Shown here in pieces: positions 18,868 to 28,074 of a stretch of 64,000 nt of DNA. Under the pieces are notes generated by a model. The model made no database searches and was not told the origin of the DNA. It saw only the letters and a list, made by a program, of their open reading frames with translations. How positions within the stretch are numbered: the first letter of the stretch is position 1; every line of letters starts with the position of its first letter. Location of the stretch: the NCBI RefSeq assembly GCF_009712035.1, contig NZ_VILB01000013.1:693722-757721 (forward strand), given 5' to 3'. Origin of the DNA: Anabaena sp. UHCC 0187 (GTDB lineage Bacteria; Cyanobacteriota; Cyanobacteriia; Cyanobacteriales; Nostocaceae). The position numbers and the translations under genes are program-made.

Positions 18868-19938
18868 ATGTCTGCTACCCCGTTTGTATCTCAGGTGGAT
18901 TCACCTAACCCCGTAAAATCTGAACTTCTTCCCCCCCTTCTCGGCGCTTCGGTAACGGAGTTAACTGCTTGGGTACAGCAGCAGGGACAACCTGGATATA
19001 GGGGTAAGCAATTGCATGATTGGATCTATAATAAGGGTGTGCGATCGCTCGCTGATATTTCTGTATTTCCAAAAAACTGGCGTTTAGAAGTTGCAGATAT
19101 TCCCATTGGCCGCTCTTCTCTACATTACCGTTCTGTTGCCCCCGATGGTACAGTTAAATATCTCCTCAAATTAGCTGACGGGGAAATTGTGGAAACTGTG
19201 GGTATTCCCAGTGATAAACGCTTAACCGTTTGTGTTTCTACTCAAGTTGGTTGTCCCATGGCTTGTGATTTCTGTGCGACTGGGAAAGGTGGTTACAAGC
19301 GTAATCTTACCCGTGCGGAGATTGTTGATCAAGTGCTGACTGTCCAAGAGGATTTTCAAGAACGGGTGAGTAATGTGGTATTCATGGGCATGGGTGAACC
19401 ATTACTAAATACGGAAAATGTGCTTTTAGCGATTAAATCCATTAATCAAGATGTGGGAATTGGTGCGCGATTCATTACACTATCTACTGTAGGCATCCGC
19501 GATCGCATTTTGCAAGTAGCCGCACACGAATTACAAATTACCTTGGCTGTCAGTCTCCACGCACCCAACCAAGGATTACGGGAACAACTCATTCCCAGTG
19601 CTAAATTTTACCCCATAGAAGACTTGCTGGCAGAATGTCGAGAGTACGTAGAAATAACGGGACGCAGAGTTAGTTTTGAATACGTTCTTCTGGCTGGAGT
19701 TAACGATTTACCTGAACACGCTTTGCAACTATCAAAACGTCTGCGAGGATTTCAAAGTCACGTTAACTTGATTCCCTATAATCCCATTCAGGAAGTAGAT
19801 TATAAAAGACCAACCCGCGAGAGAATAGAAGCCTTTGTTAACGTTCTTCAAGAACAAAATACTGCGGTTAGTGTGCGTTATTCTCGCGGTTTAGAAGCTG
19901 ACGCTGCTTGTGGACAATTAAGAACAACAAAAAGGTAA
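18868..19938 (+). CDS. rlmN: 23S rRNA (adenine-2503-C2)/tRNA (adenine-37-C2) methyltransferase
   Basis: A 356-residue radical SAM enzyme. The cluster motif is [11 protein letters not shown] (Cys129, Cys133, Cys136). The SAM-binding GMGEP motif ([11 protein letters not shown]) and the C-terminal conserved Cys in DAACGQLR, part of the RlmN methyl-transfer mechanism, are present. It methylates A2503 of 23S rRNA and A37 of some tRNAs. Length and motifs fit RlmN; the paralogue Cfr is unlikely given the housekeeping setting. Confidence 0.96.
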   Translation: MSATPFVSQVDSPNPVKSELLPPLLGASVTELTAWVQQQGQPGYRGKQLHDWIYNKGVRSLADISVFPKNWRLEVADIPIGRSSLHYRSVAPDGTVKYLLKLADGEIVETVGIPSDKRLTVCVSTQVGCPMACDFCATGKGGYKRNLTRAEIVDQVLTVQEDFQERVSNVVFMGMGEPLLNTENVLLAIKSINQDVGIGARFITLSTVGIRDRILQVAAHELQITLAVSLHAPNQGLREQLIPSAKFYPIEDLLAECREYVEITGRRVSFEYVLLAGVNDLPEHALQLSKRLRGFQSHVNLIPYNPIQEVDYKRPTRERIEAFVNVLQEQNTAVSVRYSRGLEADAACGQLRTTKR

Positions 19939-19967
19939 CTAATAACTAATCATTAATCTTAGGGAAC

Positions 19968-20699
19968 TCAACTCAGGACTAGCTCTTTTATCCATTTTCC
20001 CCCACCGTGAGTAGAGAGATAATCTACCATTTCCAGAAATAAAGTTTTAGGTCCTTGTCCTTCTCTAATATGGGGACTGACAAAATCAAATGTCCATTCT
20101 GGCAGAGGTTTTAGGGGTTTGAGATTTTCATATACATCGAAACTCACATTATTTAAAGTGATATAAGCTGGATGAAAATCAAACACTTTTAAGCCTGGAA
20201 CATGAAGTCTTGGGTCAGACCAACTCCAAATAGGTTCTTCTTCAAACATCTCCATATCATCTTCTAAAAAATAGGGAATTCGCCATAAATTTGCTCCCTT
20301 CCATTTGAGACAAAAAGGTGCTAAATTAGGTACTCTAGGCAATAGTAATGAACTATCAATAGAAATACCATACTCTGAACTAGCTTTTCTTAAAAAGCGT
20401 GTATGTTGATAGAGAGCATGAGTTCTCATGCTAGTGGCTTCTGGGGCTAAATTTTTGATAAATTGTAATACTTCATCTTCCGTAGAACCCTGACTGCTTT
20501 CCGGTAAACAATTAGGATGAATACCAATTTCAAATAGCTGGTGATGAAATTTTAATTTATCGAGGAGGGGAGAATAATGAGTAATAAACCATGTTGCTTT
20601 TACTTGCTTTTCTATTAAACAATCAGCCACATATTCAATCATCCAATCTGCTGCCCAGTCTACATCAATAGTCAGTAAATAATCATTATTTGCGTGCAT
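19968..20699 (-). CDS. Polysaccharide deacetylase-like protein (WbmS-like)
   Basis: A 243-residue NodB-fold protein. The N-terminal YLLTIDVDWAADW gives the catalytic/metal Asp pair, GIHPNCLP gives the H-x3-(H) region, and MRTHALYQHTRF and FDFHPAYI are later active-site strands. This spelling resembles the WbmS-like deacetylases of lipopolysaccharide clusters. It would remove N-acetyl groups from a sugar nucleotide or glycan. It is the last gene on the minus strand of the 20-23.5 kb sugar cluster, 56 bases after the epimerase. Confidence 0.72.
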   Translation of the reverse strand: MHANNDYLLTIDVDWAADWMIEYVADCLIEKQVKATWFITHYSPLLDKLKFHHQLFEIGIHPNCLPESSQGSTEDEVLQFIKNLAPEATSMRTHALYQHTRFLRKASSEYGISIDSSLLLPRVPNLAPFCLKWKGANLWRIPYFLEDDMEMFEEEPIWSWSDPRLHVPGLKVFDFHPAYITLNNVSFDVYENLKPLKPLPEWTFDFVSPHIREGQGPKTLFLEMVDYLSTHGGGKWIKELVLS

Positions 20700-20755
20700 T
20701 TTATTATTTGCTAGAGTAGATAAATATTGAATGCTGATTTTCAGATTTTAGATAT

Positions 20756-21709
20756 CTAAGCCCGCTCATTTTGCCACCAGTTGACAAGATTACGTAATCC
20801 CTCTTCCAGAGATATAGATACTTCAAAGCCTAACATCTCTTTTGCTTTCTTTGTATCAGCTAGACGACGCTGCACCGAATTGACTTTCCGTGCTGGACCA
20901 TATTCGGGTTTTAAATTCGATTCCATGACTGCTAATAAACTTTGAGCGAGATCGTTGAGACTGGTTTCTACTCCACTAGCAATATTAAATACTTCATCGG
21001 TGATATCAGCTTGAGCAGCTAGAATATTGGCTCTAGCAATATCTTCAATATAAACAAAATCCATTGTTTGTGTACCATCACCGAGGATTAGTGGTGGTTT
21101 ACCTGAAGCAATTCGTTCCATCCAGCGAATCAAAACTTCAGTATAAATACCATGTATATCCATGCGAGGTCCATAAACATTAAAGTAACGTAAAGCTACA
21201 TAATTAAGACCGTACATTTCATGAAAACTCCGTAGTAATCCTTCATTAAAAGTTTTCGCTGCACCGTAGAGAGTTTGGTTATTGAAAGGATGATGTTTCT
21301 CTGAAGTAGGAAATTCCTCAGCCATACCATATACTGAGGCTGATGAGGCGGCTATCACCTTCTTGACACCAGTTTTAACCGCTGCTGCTAATACATTAAA
21401 TGTGCCATCTACTAACACTTCTAATGCTAAACGGGGTTCTTCAGCGCATTGAGTGATGCGAATAGCTGCTTGGTGGAAAACCACATCCACTCCTTCCATG
21501 ACCTCAGATAGTAACTTGTTGTCTCGAATATCACCTTCAACTACTGTTACAGAACCATTAGCTAATGCCCAAGCTATGTTTTCTCGCCGTCCACGCACAA
21601 AGTTATCTAAGATAATAATCTCAGCTATTCCCTGTTTGACTAACTGTTCTGTGATGTGAGAGCCAACTAAACCAGCCCCTCCCGTAATTAATACTCGTTT
21701 ATTCTGCAT
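20756..21709 (-). CDS. NAD-dependent epimerase/dehydratase (UDP-sugar 4-epimerase type)
   Basis: A 317-residue extended SDR. The NAD motif is ITGGAGLVGSH. The catalytic triad is visible as SASVYG and the YGAAK (Y-x3-K) helix. RRLADTKKAKEMLGF near the C terminus is typical of GalE/WbpP-like enzymes. The frame extends to 21796, but ATG 21709 directly before KRVLITGG is the natural start and overlaps the upstream acyltransferase stop by 11 bases, implying translational coupling. It probably epimerises or dehydrates a nucleotide sugar for the surface glycan. Confidence 0.85.
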   Translation of the reverse strand: MQNKRVLITGGAGLVGSHITEQLVKQGIAEIIILDNFVRGRRENIAWALANGSVTVVEGDIRDNKLLSEVMEGVDVVFHQAAIRITQCAEEPRLALEVLVDGTFNVLAAAVKTGVKKVIAASSASVYGMAEEFPTSEKHHPFNNQTLYGAAKTFNEGLLRSFHEMYGLNYVALRYFNVYGPRMDIHGIYTEVLIRWMERIASGKPPLILGDGTQTMDFVYIEDIARANILAAQADITDEVFNIASGVETSLNDLAQSLLAVMESNLKPEYGPARKVNSVQRRLADTKKAKEMLGFEVSISLEEGLRNLVNWWQNERA

Positions 21710-22400
21710 CTTTTGAGTCCCCTTCGATTGTAGATTTTTTTCGCCACCGCAAAAAACGAGCCGGGACACCAGCAACAATTGCAAATGCTGGTACATCTTT
21801 GGTGACTACTGCTCCAGCACCAATAATACTTCCTTTGCCAACAGTTACACCAGGTAATATGACCGCATTCATGCCAATATCAGCCCCTGTTTCTATCTTG
21901 ACAGGCTTAATTTCTAAGTCTGTTTGGATAATTGGTAGTTCAATGGGTAAGCCACTATGAGTCGAACCTAGCACTTTTGCCCCTGGACCCCAACCTACAT
22001 CAGCTTCAATTTCTAGGTTACGGGCATCAAAGTAACTCTGGGGTCCAATCCAAACGCGATCGCCGATCACACATTTCCCGTCAAACCGTCCCTGAATATA
22101 AGTTTGCGAACCAATAAATACGTTATTCCCAATTTCCAAGGTTTCTAAGTGTTTAAATCCTACATTACTGCCAATGGATACATTATGCCCAAATTGACGT
22201 GTGACAGACCGCCAGATAGCTCGTCGCATCATTTGGTCGAAATCTCCCTCACCCATGGCAAAGCGGGCGTATAGCTCGATTAAAGCCTCTTTTGCATACT
22301 GATTGCTGAGATAGCTGGATAGCCCTATTTCAAATTCGGGATCGGCTTTGATTTCTTGTCTACCATGAATAGCTTTAACTACTTGCATTTCGTGAGTCAT
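21699..22400 (-). CDS. Hexapeptide-repeat acyltransferase
   Basis: A 233-residue left-handed beta-helix transferase with a long helical N terminus. Hexad repeats run from about residue 75 (NVSIGSNVGF...LEIGNNVFIGSQTYI) to [23 protein letters not shown], the classic acetyl-CoA binding end. The catalytic-type His lies in GSTHSG. It lies between the oxidoreductase (4-base ATGA overlap) and the epimerase (11-base overlap), so the three form a tight operon. It probably O- or N-acetylates a sugar precursor. Confidence 0.82.
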   Translation of the reverse strand: MTHEMQVVKAIHGRQEIKADPEFEIGLSSYLSNQYAKEALIELYARFAMGEGDFDQMMRRAIWRSVTRQFGHNVSIGSNVGFKHLETLEIGNNVFIGSQTYIQGRFDGKCVIGDRVWIGPQSYFDARNLEIEADVGWGPGAKVLGSTHSGLPIELPIIQTDLEIKPVKIETGADIGMNAVILPGVTVGKGSIIGAGAVVTKDVPAFAIVAGVPARFLRWRKKSTIEGDSKDAE

Positions 22401-23416
22401 GGCTTTAGTTTTATCAATTTGCCTTGTTGTTGCATTGATTGGTTAGCGGCTTCGAGTATTTGTACTACTTGTAATCCATTTTGACCATCTGTGATGGGAA
22501 GGTTGTTAGTTTTAATGCAGTCAACAAAATGCTGTATTTCTAAATATAAAGGTTCAGTAATATCTAGTTGTGGGGCTAACATATCCCCCAGCCGATAATC
22601 AACCATCATTTTATAAAAGTTTTCAGGATTATTAGTAAGAGTAATTCCTTTGTCGTAAATTTTGACTTTTTCACTTGGTTCTAAATCATCATAAACAATC
22701 ATCTTCATTTCTCCACCAATCAAGGTGCGCCGAATTTTCACAGGTGCTAACCAACTGACGTGAATGTGAGCAATTAAATTGGTATCGAATAATAAGGTTA
22801 AATAGCTAATATTTTCATGTCCTCCAGGAATATGACTCATGCCAAAACATGAAACTGCCACTGGCTTTGAGGGTAAAACGTAGTCCATAATTGCCAAATC
22901 ATGAACTGCTAAATCCCAGATTACGTTCACATCCTGTTGAAACAATCCTAGATTAATCCGCACTGAATCGTAGTAATAAATATTAGCTAATTCTTGGTTG
23001 ACGATCAGTTCTCGGATTTTGCGGACAGCACCTGTATAGATAAAAGTGTGATCTACCATTAATACAAGCTGACGGCGATATGCCTCTTCAATTAGTTGGC
23101 GAGCCTGTGCAGATGTTGCTGTGATCGGCTTTGATACCAAGACGTGTTTACCAGCCCGCAATGCTGCCAAAGCTAAATCAAAGTGGGTTGAGACTGGGGT
23201 AGCGATCGCAATAGCATCAATTTTAGGGTTTTCAAATAGCTCTTGACAATTTGTTGTTACTTGAATACTAGGATATCGAGCCAGCACCTTAGTTAAGTAT
23301 TCCGGTTGGAAATCGCTGACTGCGACAACCTGTGTTTCTGGTACTTCAGCAAAATTCCGCACCAGATTCGGTCCCCAGTAGCCATAACCGATGACACCGA
23401 TATTAATTGTTTCCAT
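22397..23416 (-). CDS. Gfo/Idh/MocA family oxidoreductase (WlbA/WbpB-like)
   Basis: A 339-residue NAD(P)-dependent dehydrogenase. Residues 5-20 are GVIGYGYWGPNLVRNF, a Rossmann motif in the wording seen in WlbA/WbpB UDP-sugar 3-dehydrogenases. VSKPITATSAQA carries the catalytic-type Lys (E/S-K-P). The C-terminal alpha/beta domain ends with the Q-x4-L repeat region. Together with the adjacent WlbB/WbpD-like acetyltransferase and WbpE-like aminotransferase, it fits a route to a 2,3-diacetamido sugar: oxidise C3, transaminate, acetylate. Confidence 0.85.
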   Translation of the reverse strand: METINIGVIGYGYWGPNLVRNFAEVPETQVVAVSDFQPEYLTKVLARYPSIQVTTNCQELFENPKIDAIAIATPVSTHFDLALAALRAGKHVLVSKPITATSAQARQLIEEAYRRQLVLMVDHTFIYTGAVRKIRELIVNQELANIYYYDSVRINLGLFQQDVNVIWDLAVHDLAIMDYVLPSKPVAVSCFGMSHIPGGHENISYLTLLFDTNLIAHIHVSWLAPVKIRRTLIGGEMKMIVYDDLEPSEKVKIYDKGITLTNNPENFYKMMVDYRLGDMLAPQLDITEPLYLEIQHFVDCIKTNNLPITDGQNGLQVVQILEAANQSMQQQGKLIKLKP

Positions 23417-23501
23417 TTTTGATGACTATAGCAATCCCATTTGAGTGAATTAATTTAACCACTTCAGGCACAGAGGAAACAAGAAGCAGAAAATTTTCCG
23501 A

Positions 23502-23978
23502 CTAACGCTGTCGCACATCACCGATAATCCGAGCGGGTACACCAGCGACGATTGCGTAATCGGGTACATCATGAGTGACCACTGCTCCAGCCCCTACTAT
23601 GGCATTTTCGCCAATTGTGATTCTTGGTAAAATAGTAGCATTACTACCAATGGAAGCTCGACGTTTAACTAGGGTTGTGAGAGTTTCCCAATCGGCATCA
23701 GTTTTTAGGCTACCATCTTCATTAGTGGCGCGGGGGTATAAATCGTTGGTAAACATGACTCCATGAGCGATGATAACTTCATCTTCAATGGTTACGCCCT
23801 CACAAATAAAACTATGAGATGATATTTTGACTCTGGCTCCGACAACGACATTTTTCTGGATTTCCACAAATGTGCCAATTTTAGTTTCATGGCCAATCTT
23901 GCAACCATAGAGATTAACTAACTCTGGATGAAAAATTTTTACATTCTGACCCAGTTGGACATCTTCAGATATTGGCAT
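23502..23978 (-). CDS. WlbB/WbpD-like N-acetyltransferase
   Basis: A 158-residue hexapeptide transferase. The diagnostic stretch is [14 protein letters not shown], with the catalytic-region Asn-Asp as I recall it in WlbB/WbpD enzymes, which acetylate the 3-amino group of UDP-GlcNAc(3NH2)A. The C-terminal [14 protein letters not shown] segment forms the acetyl-CoA site. It is divergent from the aminotransferase gene 92 bases away and co-directional with the oxidoreductase 85 bases downstream. Confidence 0.85.
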   Translation of the reverse strand: MPISEDVQLGQNVKIFHPELVNLYGCKIGHETKIGTFVEIQKNVVVGARVKISSHSFICEGVTIEDEVIIAHGVMFTNDLYPRATNEDGSLKTDADWETLTTLVKRRASIGSNATILPRITIGENAIVGAGAVVTHDVPDYAIVAGVPARIIGDVRQR

Positions 23979-24017
23979 TAATACTCTTTAATTTATTCAT
24001 AATTCAAAAATCTTAAG

Positions 24018-24097
24018 CTAAAGTTGTCTCATAAATCAAACTCTTCACCAGAATATCCTAAAGTTGTCTCATGAATCAAACTCTTCACCAGAATATC
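24018..24097 (+). repeat. Recent 40-bp tandem duplication across the aminotransferase start codon
   Basis: Two adjacent 40-base copies (24018-24057 and 24058-24097) differ at a single base. The downstream copy has ATG at 24071, the gene start; the upstream copy has ATA at the equivalent position (24031). Because 40 is not a multiple of three, the upstream copy is out of frame with the gene. Confidence 0.9.
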
Positions 24098-25234
24098 CCT
24101 CAAATTAGTTTTAGCAAACCCTATTTGTTTGCTGAAGAAGAGGCTGCTGCTGCCGCTGCGATCGCTAGTGGTTGGATTGTCGGCGGTCCCAAGTTGGCAG
24201 AACTAGAACAATTATTTGCTCAAGCTGTAGGGGTTAGTTATGCAGTTGGTGTCTCTTCTTGGACTACAGGTGCTTTTTTGGTACTTCATGCTTGGGGAAT
24301 TGGTTCTGGTGATGAAGTGATTGTCCCTTCTTACTCTTTTATTGCTACTGCTAATGTCGTGCGTCATGTTGGTGCTACTCCGGTTTTCTGCGATATTGAC
24401 TTAGCAACCCACAATCTAGATGTCAATCATGTTGCTAGTTTAATTACACCCCGTACCCGTGCTATTATTCCTGTTGATCAATTGGGTATGCCCTGTGATA
24501 TTGATGCTATTAACGAGTTAGCAGCCCGTCATAATTTGCACGTTCTTCAAGATGCAGCCTGTGCCATTGGTAGTCAGTCCCAAAATCGCCCCGTGGGAAA
24601 GGATGCAGAAGTGGCTGTATTTAGTCTCCATGCCCGCAAACTGGTTACTTGTGGGGAAGGGGGTATGGTGGTGACAAATGATGAGCAATTGGCTCATAAG
24701 CTGCGGTTACTGCGTCATCAAGGCATGGATTTAAACGATTTTCAACGACATCAGGCTGATCGCCCGCTAGTGGAATCCTATCCAGTCATTGGTTATAACA
24801 CCAGGCTTACGGATATTCAAGCGGGGGTAGCAGTTGTACAAATGGGGCGACTGTCAGAAATCCTCCGTCTGCGTCGTCAAGTTGCTGAACATTATCAACA
24901 GCGATTGAGTCATTGTTCTCAACTGAGACTACCCCAAGAACCCAAAAACTGTCTCGGTAATTGGCAATCTTATATGGTGGCATTAAGCTCTGATGCGGGA
25001 ATAACTCCTCTGGAATTGATGACAGCTTTGCACAGTCAGGGAATTCCCACCCGTCGGGGGGTGATGGCGGCGCATTTAGAACCTTGTTATCAGGAAGTTA
25101 GTATTGCTATAATTCCACCCTTACCAAAGACAGAATATGCGATCGCTCACAACTTCCAGTTACCTATCCATCCTACCCTGTCTGAGCAGCAAATTGATTA
25201 TGTTTGCGATCGCTTTTTATTATTACTAAATTGA
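24071..25234 (+). CDS. DegT/DnrJ/EryC1/StrS family aminotransferase (WbpE-like)
   Basis: A 387-residue PLP-dependent sugar aminotransferase. The substrate/cofactor loop is GVSSWTTGAFLVL, the Asp-Gln motif is VDQLGMPCDI and LQDAACAIG, and the Schiff-base Lys lies in FSLHARKLVTCGEGG. The C-terminal half has GYNTRLTDIQAGVAVVQM. In this neighbourhood a UDP-3-keto-sugar is the likely substrate. Its first 9 codons lie within a 40-bp tandem duplication. The 3' end overlaps the convergent glycosyltransferase gene by 37 bases. Confidence 0.9.
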   Translation: MNQTLHQNIPQISFSKPYLFAEEEAAAAAAIASGWIVGGPKLAELEQLFAQAVGVSYAVGVSSWTTGAFLVLHAWGIGSGDEVIVPSYSFIATANVVRHVGATPVFCDIDLATHNLDVNHVASLITPRTRAIIPVDQLGMPCDIDAINELAARHNLHVLQDAACAIGSQSQNRPVGKDAEVAVFSLHARKLVTCGEGGMVVTNDEQLAHKLRLLRHQGMDLNDFQRHQADRPLVESYPVIGYNTRLTDIQAGVAVVQMGRLSEILRLRRQVAEHYQQRLSHCSQLRLPQEPKNCLGNWQSYMVALSSDAGITPLELMTALHSQGIPTRRGVMAAHLEPCYQEVSIAIIPPLPKTEYAIAHNFQLPIHPTLSEQQIDYVCDRFLLLLN

Positions 25235-26376
25235 TAAGATATCAAGATGAGAACAATCAAATTCCACAGGATTCGTAACTTAACCACATGAATAAACAGT
25301 CGCCAAACATTTATTTGTTGGGGCTGGAGAAGTAAATATTGCCAAGCAGTCCAAATAGGTAGATTTTCTTGAATGCGAAATAGAAGTGTGAAGTAGGTGT
25401 TTTCTGGTTCTTGTAACCAGCGTCTGATCAAAATTTTTAGAAGTTCGGTTTTTCTTCTTGGTGCTTGCATACCTAATTTGGGAGTGATAAACCAAATTAG
25501 CTGCCCGACAATCAATTGAATAAAAGCATCTGATTCACCAACAAGACACTTTTCAAAAGCAAGAAAAGACTCTTTTAAAAGTTGGGTATCTGAGTGAATA
25601 GTTGCTTCTAAAATATTTAGCATTGGTTTCATGAATGCTAACCGATTTGTTAATTTATCGGTGTCTTGGGGATGAATTTCCAAACGGTAATTCAAAGCAT
25701 CCTCGGAAGTAGCGATCGCATCCTGAAAGTAGTTGAGAGTCTGTTGCGATCGCAAATCTATACTCATAGATTGTTCATGCTGACGGTATCCAACCGTAGC
25801 TGTTCGATTCTCGATGAGGGGTTGAGTAACGCTGAGTCTCTGCCAGGTGTAGGTGTCAGTACAACCCCCAAATTGGATAGGCCAACCCCCTAATTTATTC
25901 ATTTCAGTGCGTCGAATGACAACCGCTGAGTTGGTGGGAATTTTAGCTACAGGGAAAATCTCCCAGGGATCAAATGGTATTGCATTCAATTTTGGTGGTG
26001 GAAAAACAAGACTATCATCTGATTCAAAAAGTTGGCAAGTTGCGATCGCGGCTGGACATTCGGGATGCTGTTCCAGAATATCATTCATAAGTCGTAGGTG
26101 ACTAGGATGCCAGATATCATCATGATCTAAAAAAGTCACTAACTCCGCTTGCGTATGCTGGAAGCCAAAATTACAAGCCGATTGCGCTCCTTTACTAGGA
26201 TTGCGAATTAACTTCACTCCTGAAAACGCTCTAACCATCTCTGGAGAATTATCCTCTGAACCATCATCCACAACAACAACTTCGGAGGGAGGATGTTCTT
26301 GAGATAAAACTGATTCTAGAGTTTGACGAATCCATTTTTCTCCATTGAATAGTGTGATAATAACGGCAACATCCAT
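25198..26376 (-). CDS. Family 2 glycosyltransferase
   Basis: A 392-residue GT-A-fold enzyme. The N-terminal strand is VAVIITLFNGEKWIRQTLESV, nucleotide-binding is VVVDDGSEDNS, and the metal-binding D-x-D region is FLDHDDIWHPSH. The C-terminal ~150 residues are helical and end with a hydrophobic stretch that may bring it to the membrane. The open frame starts at a TTG (26409); ATG 26376 (MDVAVIITLF) is preferred. The last 12 codons are encoded antisense to the end of the aminotransferase gene. Confidence 0.87.
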   Translation of the reverse strand: MDVAVIITLFNGEKWIRQTLESVLSQEHPPSEVVVVDDGSEDNSPEMVRAFSGVKLIRNPSKGAQSACNFGFQHTQAELVTFLDHDDIWHPSHLRLMNDILEQHPECPAAIATCQLFESDDSLVFPPPKLNAIPFDPWEIFPVAKIPTNSAVVIRRTEMNKLGGWPIQFGGCTDTYTWQRLSVTQPLIENRTATVGYRQHEQSMSIDLRSQQTLNYFQDAIATSEDALNYRLEIHPQDTDKLTNRLAFMKPMLNILEATIHSDTQLLKESFLAFEKCLVGESDAFIQLIVGQLIWFITPKLGMQAPRRKTELLKILIRRWLQEPENTYFTLLFRIQENLPIWTAWQYLLLQPQQINVWRLFIHVVKLRILWNLIVLILISYQFSNNKKRSQT

Positions 26377-26448
26377 AGATTTATAAACGGTGTTAGTTTT
26401 ATTCAGCAAGCCGTGAATACTCTAACATATTTAATTATATCTACTTAC

Positions 26449-27225
26449 TTAACCATGAATAAAAAAGTACGTAGTCATACCAAAAGCTACCACTATCACC
26501 AATTTCCGCACCAAGCTGGGTTCTAGTCTGCGGGCAAAATGAGCGCATAAATAACCACCCAGAGAACCACCAACCGCCATAATAATAACTTGATGCCAGG
26601 CGATCAAATTAGCGAACATGAAAGGAATAATTGCCACACCATTAATACAACTACCCAACAAGGTTTTAAAAGCATTAATAGAGTGAATATTTTTAATCCC
26701 TAAAAAAGTTAAAGTTGCCAACATTAAGATGCCTACTCCAGCACCGAAAAAGCCACCATATATAGAGATTAGCAATTGAGAAACTAGGAGAATTAATAAA
26801 GGTGGCGGTGCAGAAGCATCGTTTTTACCTTGAAGTTGTAGCCAGCTTTTCAGAGATTCGCTAAATGTAAATATCAATGTTGCTGATAGTAACAAATAGG
26901 GCAGCATCTTTTTAAATACATCCGGTGATGTATATAATAAAGCTACAGAACCTATGACACCACCAACTAAACTTGTACCAGCTAGTAATAATAATTGTCG
27001 TTTTTCGATGTTTAAATCTCGACGATAAGCTCCTGCACTAGCGATCGCAGCTATCCATAAAGCAGTATTATTTGTAGCATTAGCCGCAATTGGTGCGACA
27101 CCTGTAAATATCAGGGTAGGAAAGGTAATAAAACTGCCACCACCCGCTACAGCATTGAGTCCACCGGCAATAAATGCGGTGCTGAACAGAAGTAAGCTAT
27201 GGATTAAAGTTAAATTTTGCGGCAT
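26449..27225 (-). CDS. TSUP (TauE/SafE) family membrane transporter
   Basis: A 258-residue inner membrane protein with about eight helices in two repeats. The N-terminal repeat has AFIAGGLNAVAGGGSF and the second has SIYGGFFGAGVGILML, both the Gly-rich signature of the family. Members export sulfite, sulfolactate or similar anions; the substrate here is unknown. It is monocistronic between the glycosyltransferase and the secreted-protein gene. Confidence 0.9.
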   Translation of the reverse strand: MPQNLTLIHSLLLFSTAFIAGGLNAVAGGGSFITFPTLIFTGVAPIAANATNNTALWIAAIASAGAYRRDLNIEKRQLLLLAGTSLVGGVIGSVALLYTSPDVFKKMLPYLLLSATLIFTFSESLKSWLQLQGKNDASAPPPLLILLVSQLLISIYGGFFGAGVGILMLATLTFLGIKNIHSINAFKTLLGSCINGVAIIPFMFANLIAWHQVIIMAVGGSLGGYLCAHFARRLEPSLVRKLVIVVAFGMTTYFFIHG

Positions 27226-27303
27226 TTTCTGTAATTAATAAACTCAGTTATACTGTTGTACAATAAAATACTGTAAGTTTATCAAATTATAGTTGATTTA
27301 ACT

Positions 27304-28020
27304 TTATCTTCTGGGTGCTGTTAAACCAGGGTAAATTCTCGAAGGTAGTCCAGGAGTTGTTATCAACCCAGGAGAAGCAACTCTTCCATAGTTGGGGTTA
27401 TTAATTAATGTTTGAATAACCTGGGGATTAAAGCCTAGTTGCGGTAAGTTAAACTGCTCTGTAGCTGTTCTTCCTAAATTTGATAATACACCAAGATTTG
27501 TCAGATTTGTACCCAAATTAACTGCACCAGGTTGGGTTAGATTTGTGAGTAAATTAGTATCAATCTTGCCACCAGTAATTGCAATATTTCCGGCTTGGGT
27601 AAAATCATTAATCTTCTGAAGAGAAGAGACAACACCATTGATAGTTATAGGAGTATTATTAAAAAGTAGAGAATTACCATCAGCAGTTTGTGATCTTCCA
27701 GTTATTAAACCAGATAAAATCCCAATTGTCGGTTGACCATTTTGGAGAATACCTGCTAAATTACTAACTTCTTTTAATTGACCAGTCCCTTGAAAATTAG
27801 ATATTCTGCCGATGTCAGTTTCTAAATTAAATGAGTTAATATCTAACCCAGTGAATCTATTAGCAATAGGGACTATGGGATTGTCATAGTTATAATTCAG
27901 ATTTCCAGATAGATTACCACCTTGAATCATAATTTGCCCTTGAGCAGGTAAACTAGCAGCTAAAATATAACTACTAAATATTCCCATTCCTAAAATATTG
28001 CTACTAAATTTAGTCCGCAT
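27304..28020 (-). CDS. Secreted protein of unknown function, Asn/Gly-rich
   Basis: A 238-residue exported protein. The signal peptide is about residues 1-28 (GMGIFSSYILAASLPAQG). The mature chain is low in charge and rich in N, G, L, T and I, with recurring N-L-x-x-L motifs (TNLTQPGAVNLGTNLTNLG) that suggest an irregular beta-solenoid or fibrous protein. The C terminus is proline-rich. The frame begins at TTG 28029, but ATG 28020 has GGAG nine bases upstream. It lies 54 bases downstream of the SLH porin gene and may share its transcript. I do not recognise the family. Confidence 0.6.
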   Translation of the reverse strand: MRTKFSSNILGMGIFSSYILAASLPAQGQIMIQGGNLSGNLNYNYDNPIVPIANRFTGLDINSFNLETDIGRISNFQGTGQLKEVSNLAGILQNGQPTIGILSGLITGRSQTADGNSLLFNNTPITINGVVSSLQKINDFTQAGNIAITGGKIDTNLLTNLTQPGAVNLGTNLTNLGVLSNLGRTATEQFNLPQLGFNPQVIQTLINNPNYGRVASPGLITTPGLPSRIYPGLTAPRR

Positions 28021-28074
28021 TTTTTGCAACTCCCATTATAGAAAATTTGTATCTTAATTGGTAAAAATATAGTT

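Noticed and set aside
21710..21796. A longer N terminus for the epimerase.
   Set aside because: It would overlap the upstream gene by ~100 bases and lacks similarity to SDR N termini; ATG 21709 directly precedes the Rossmann motif.
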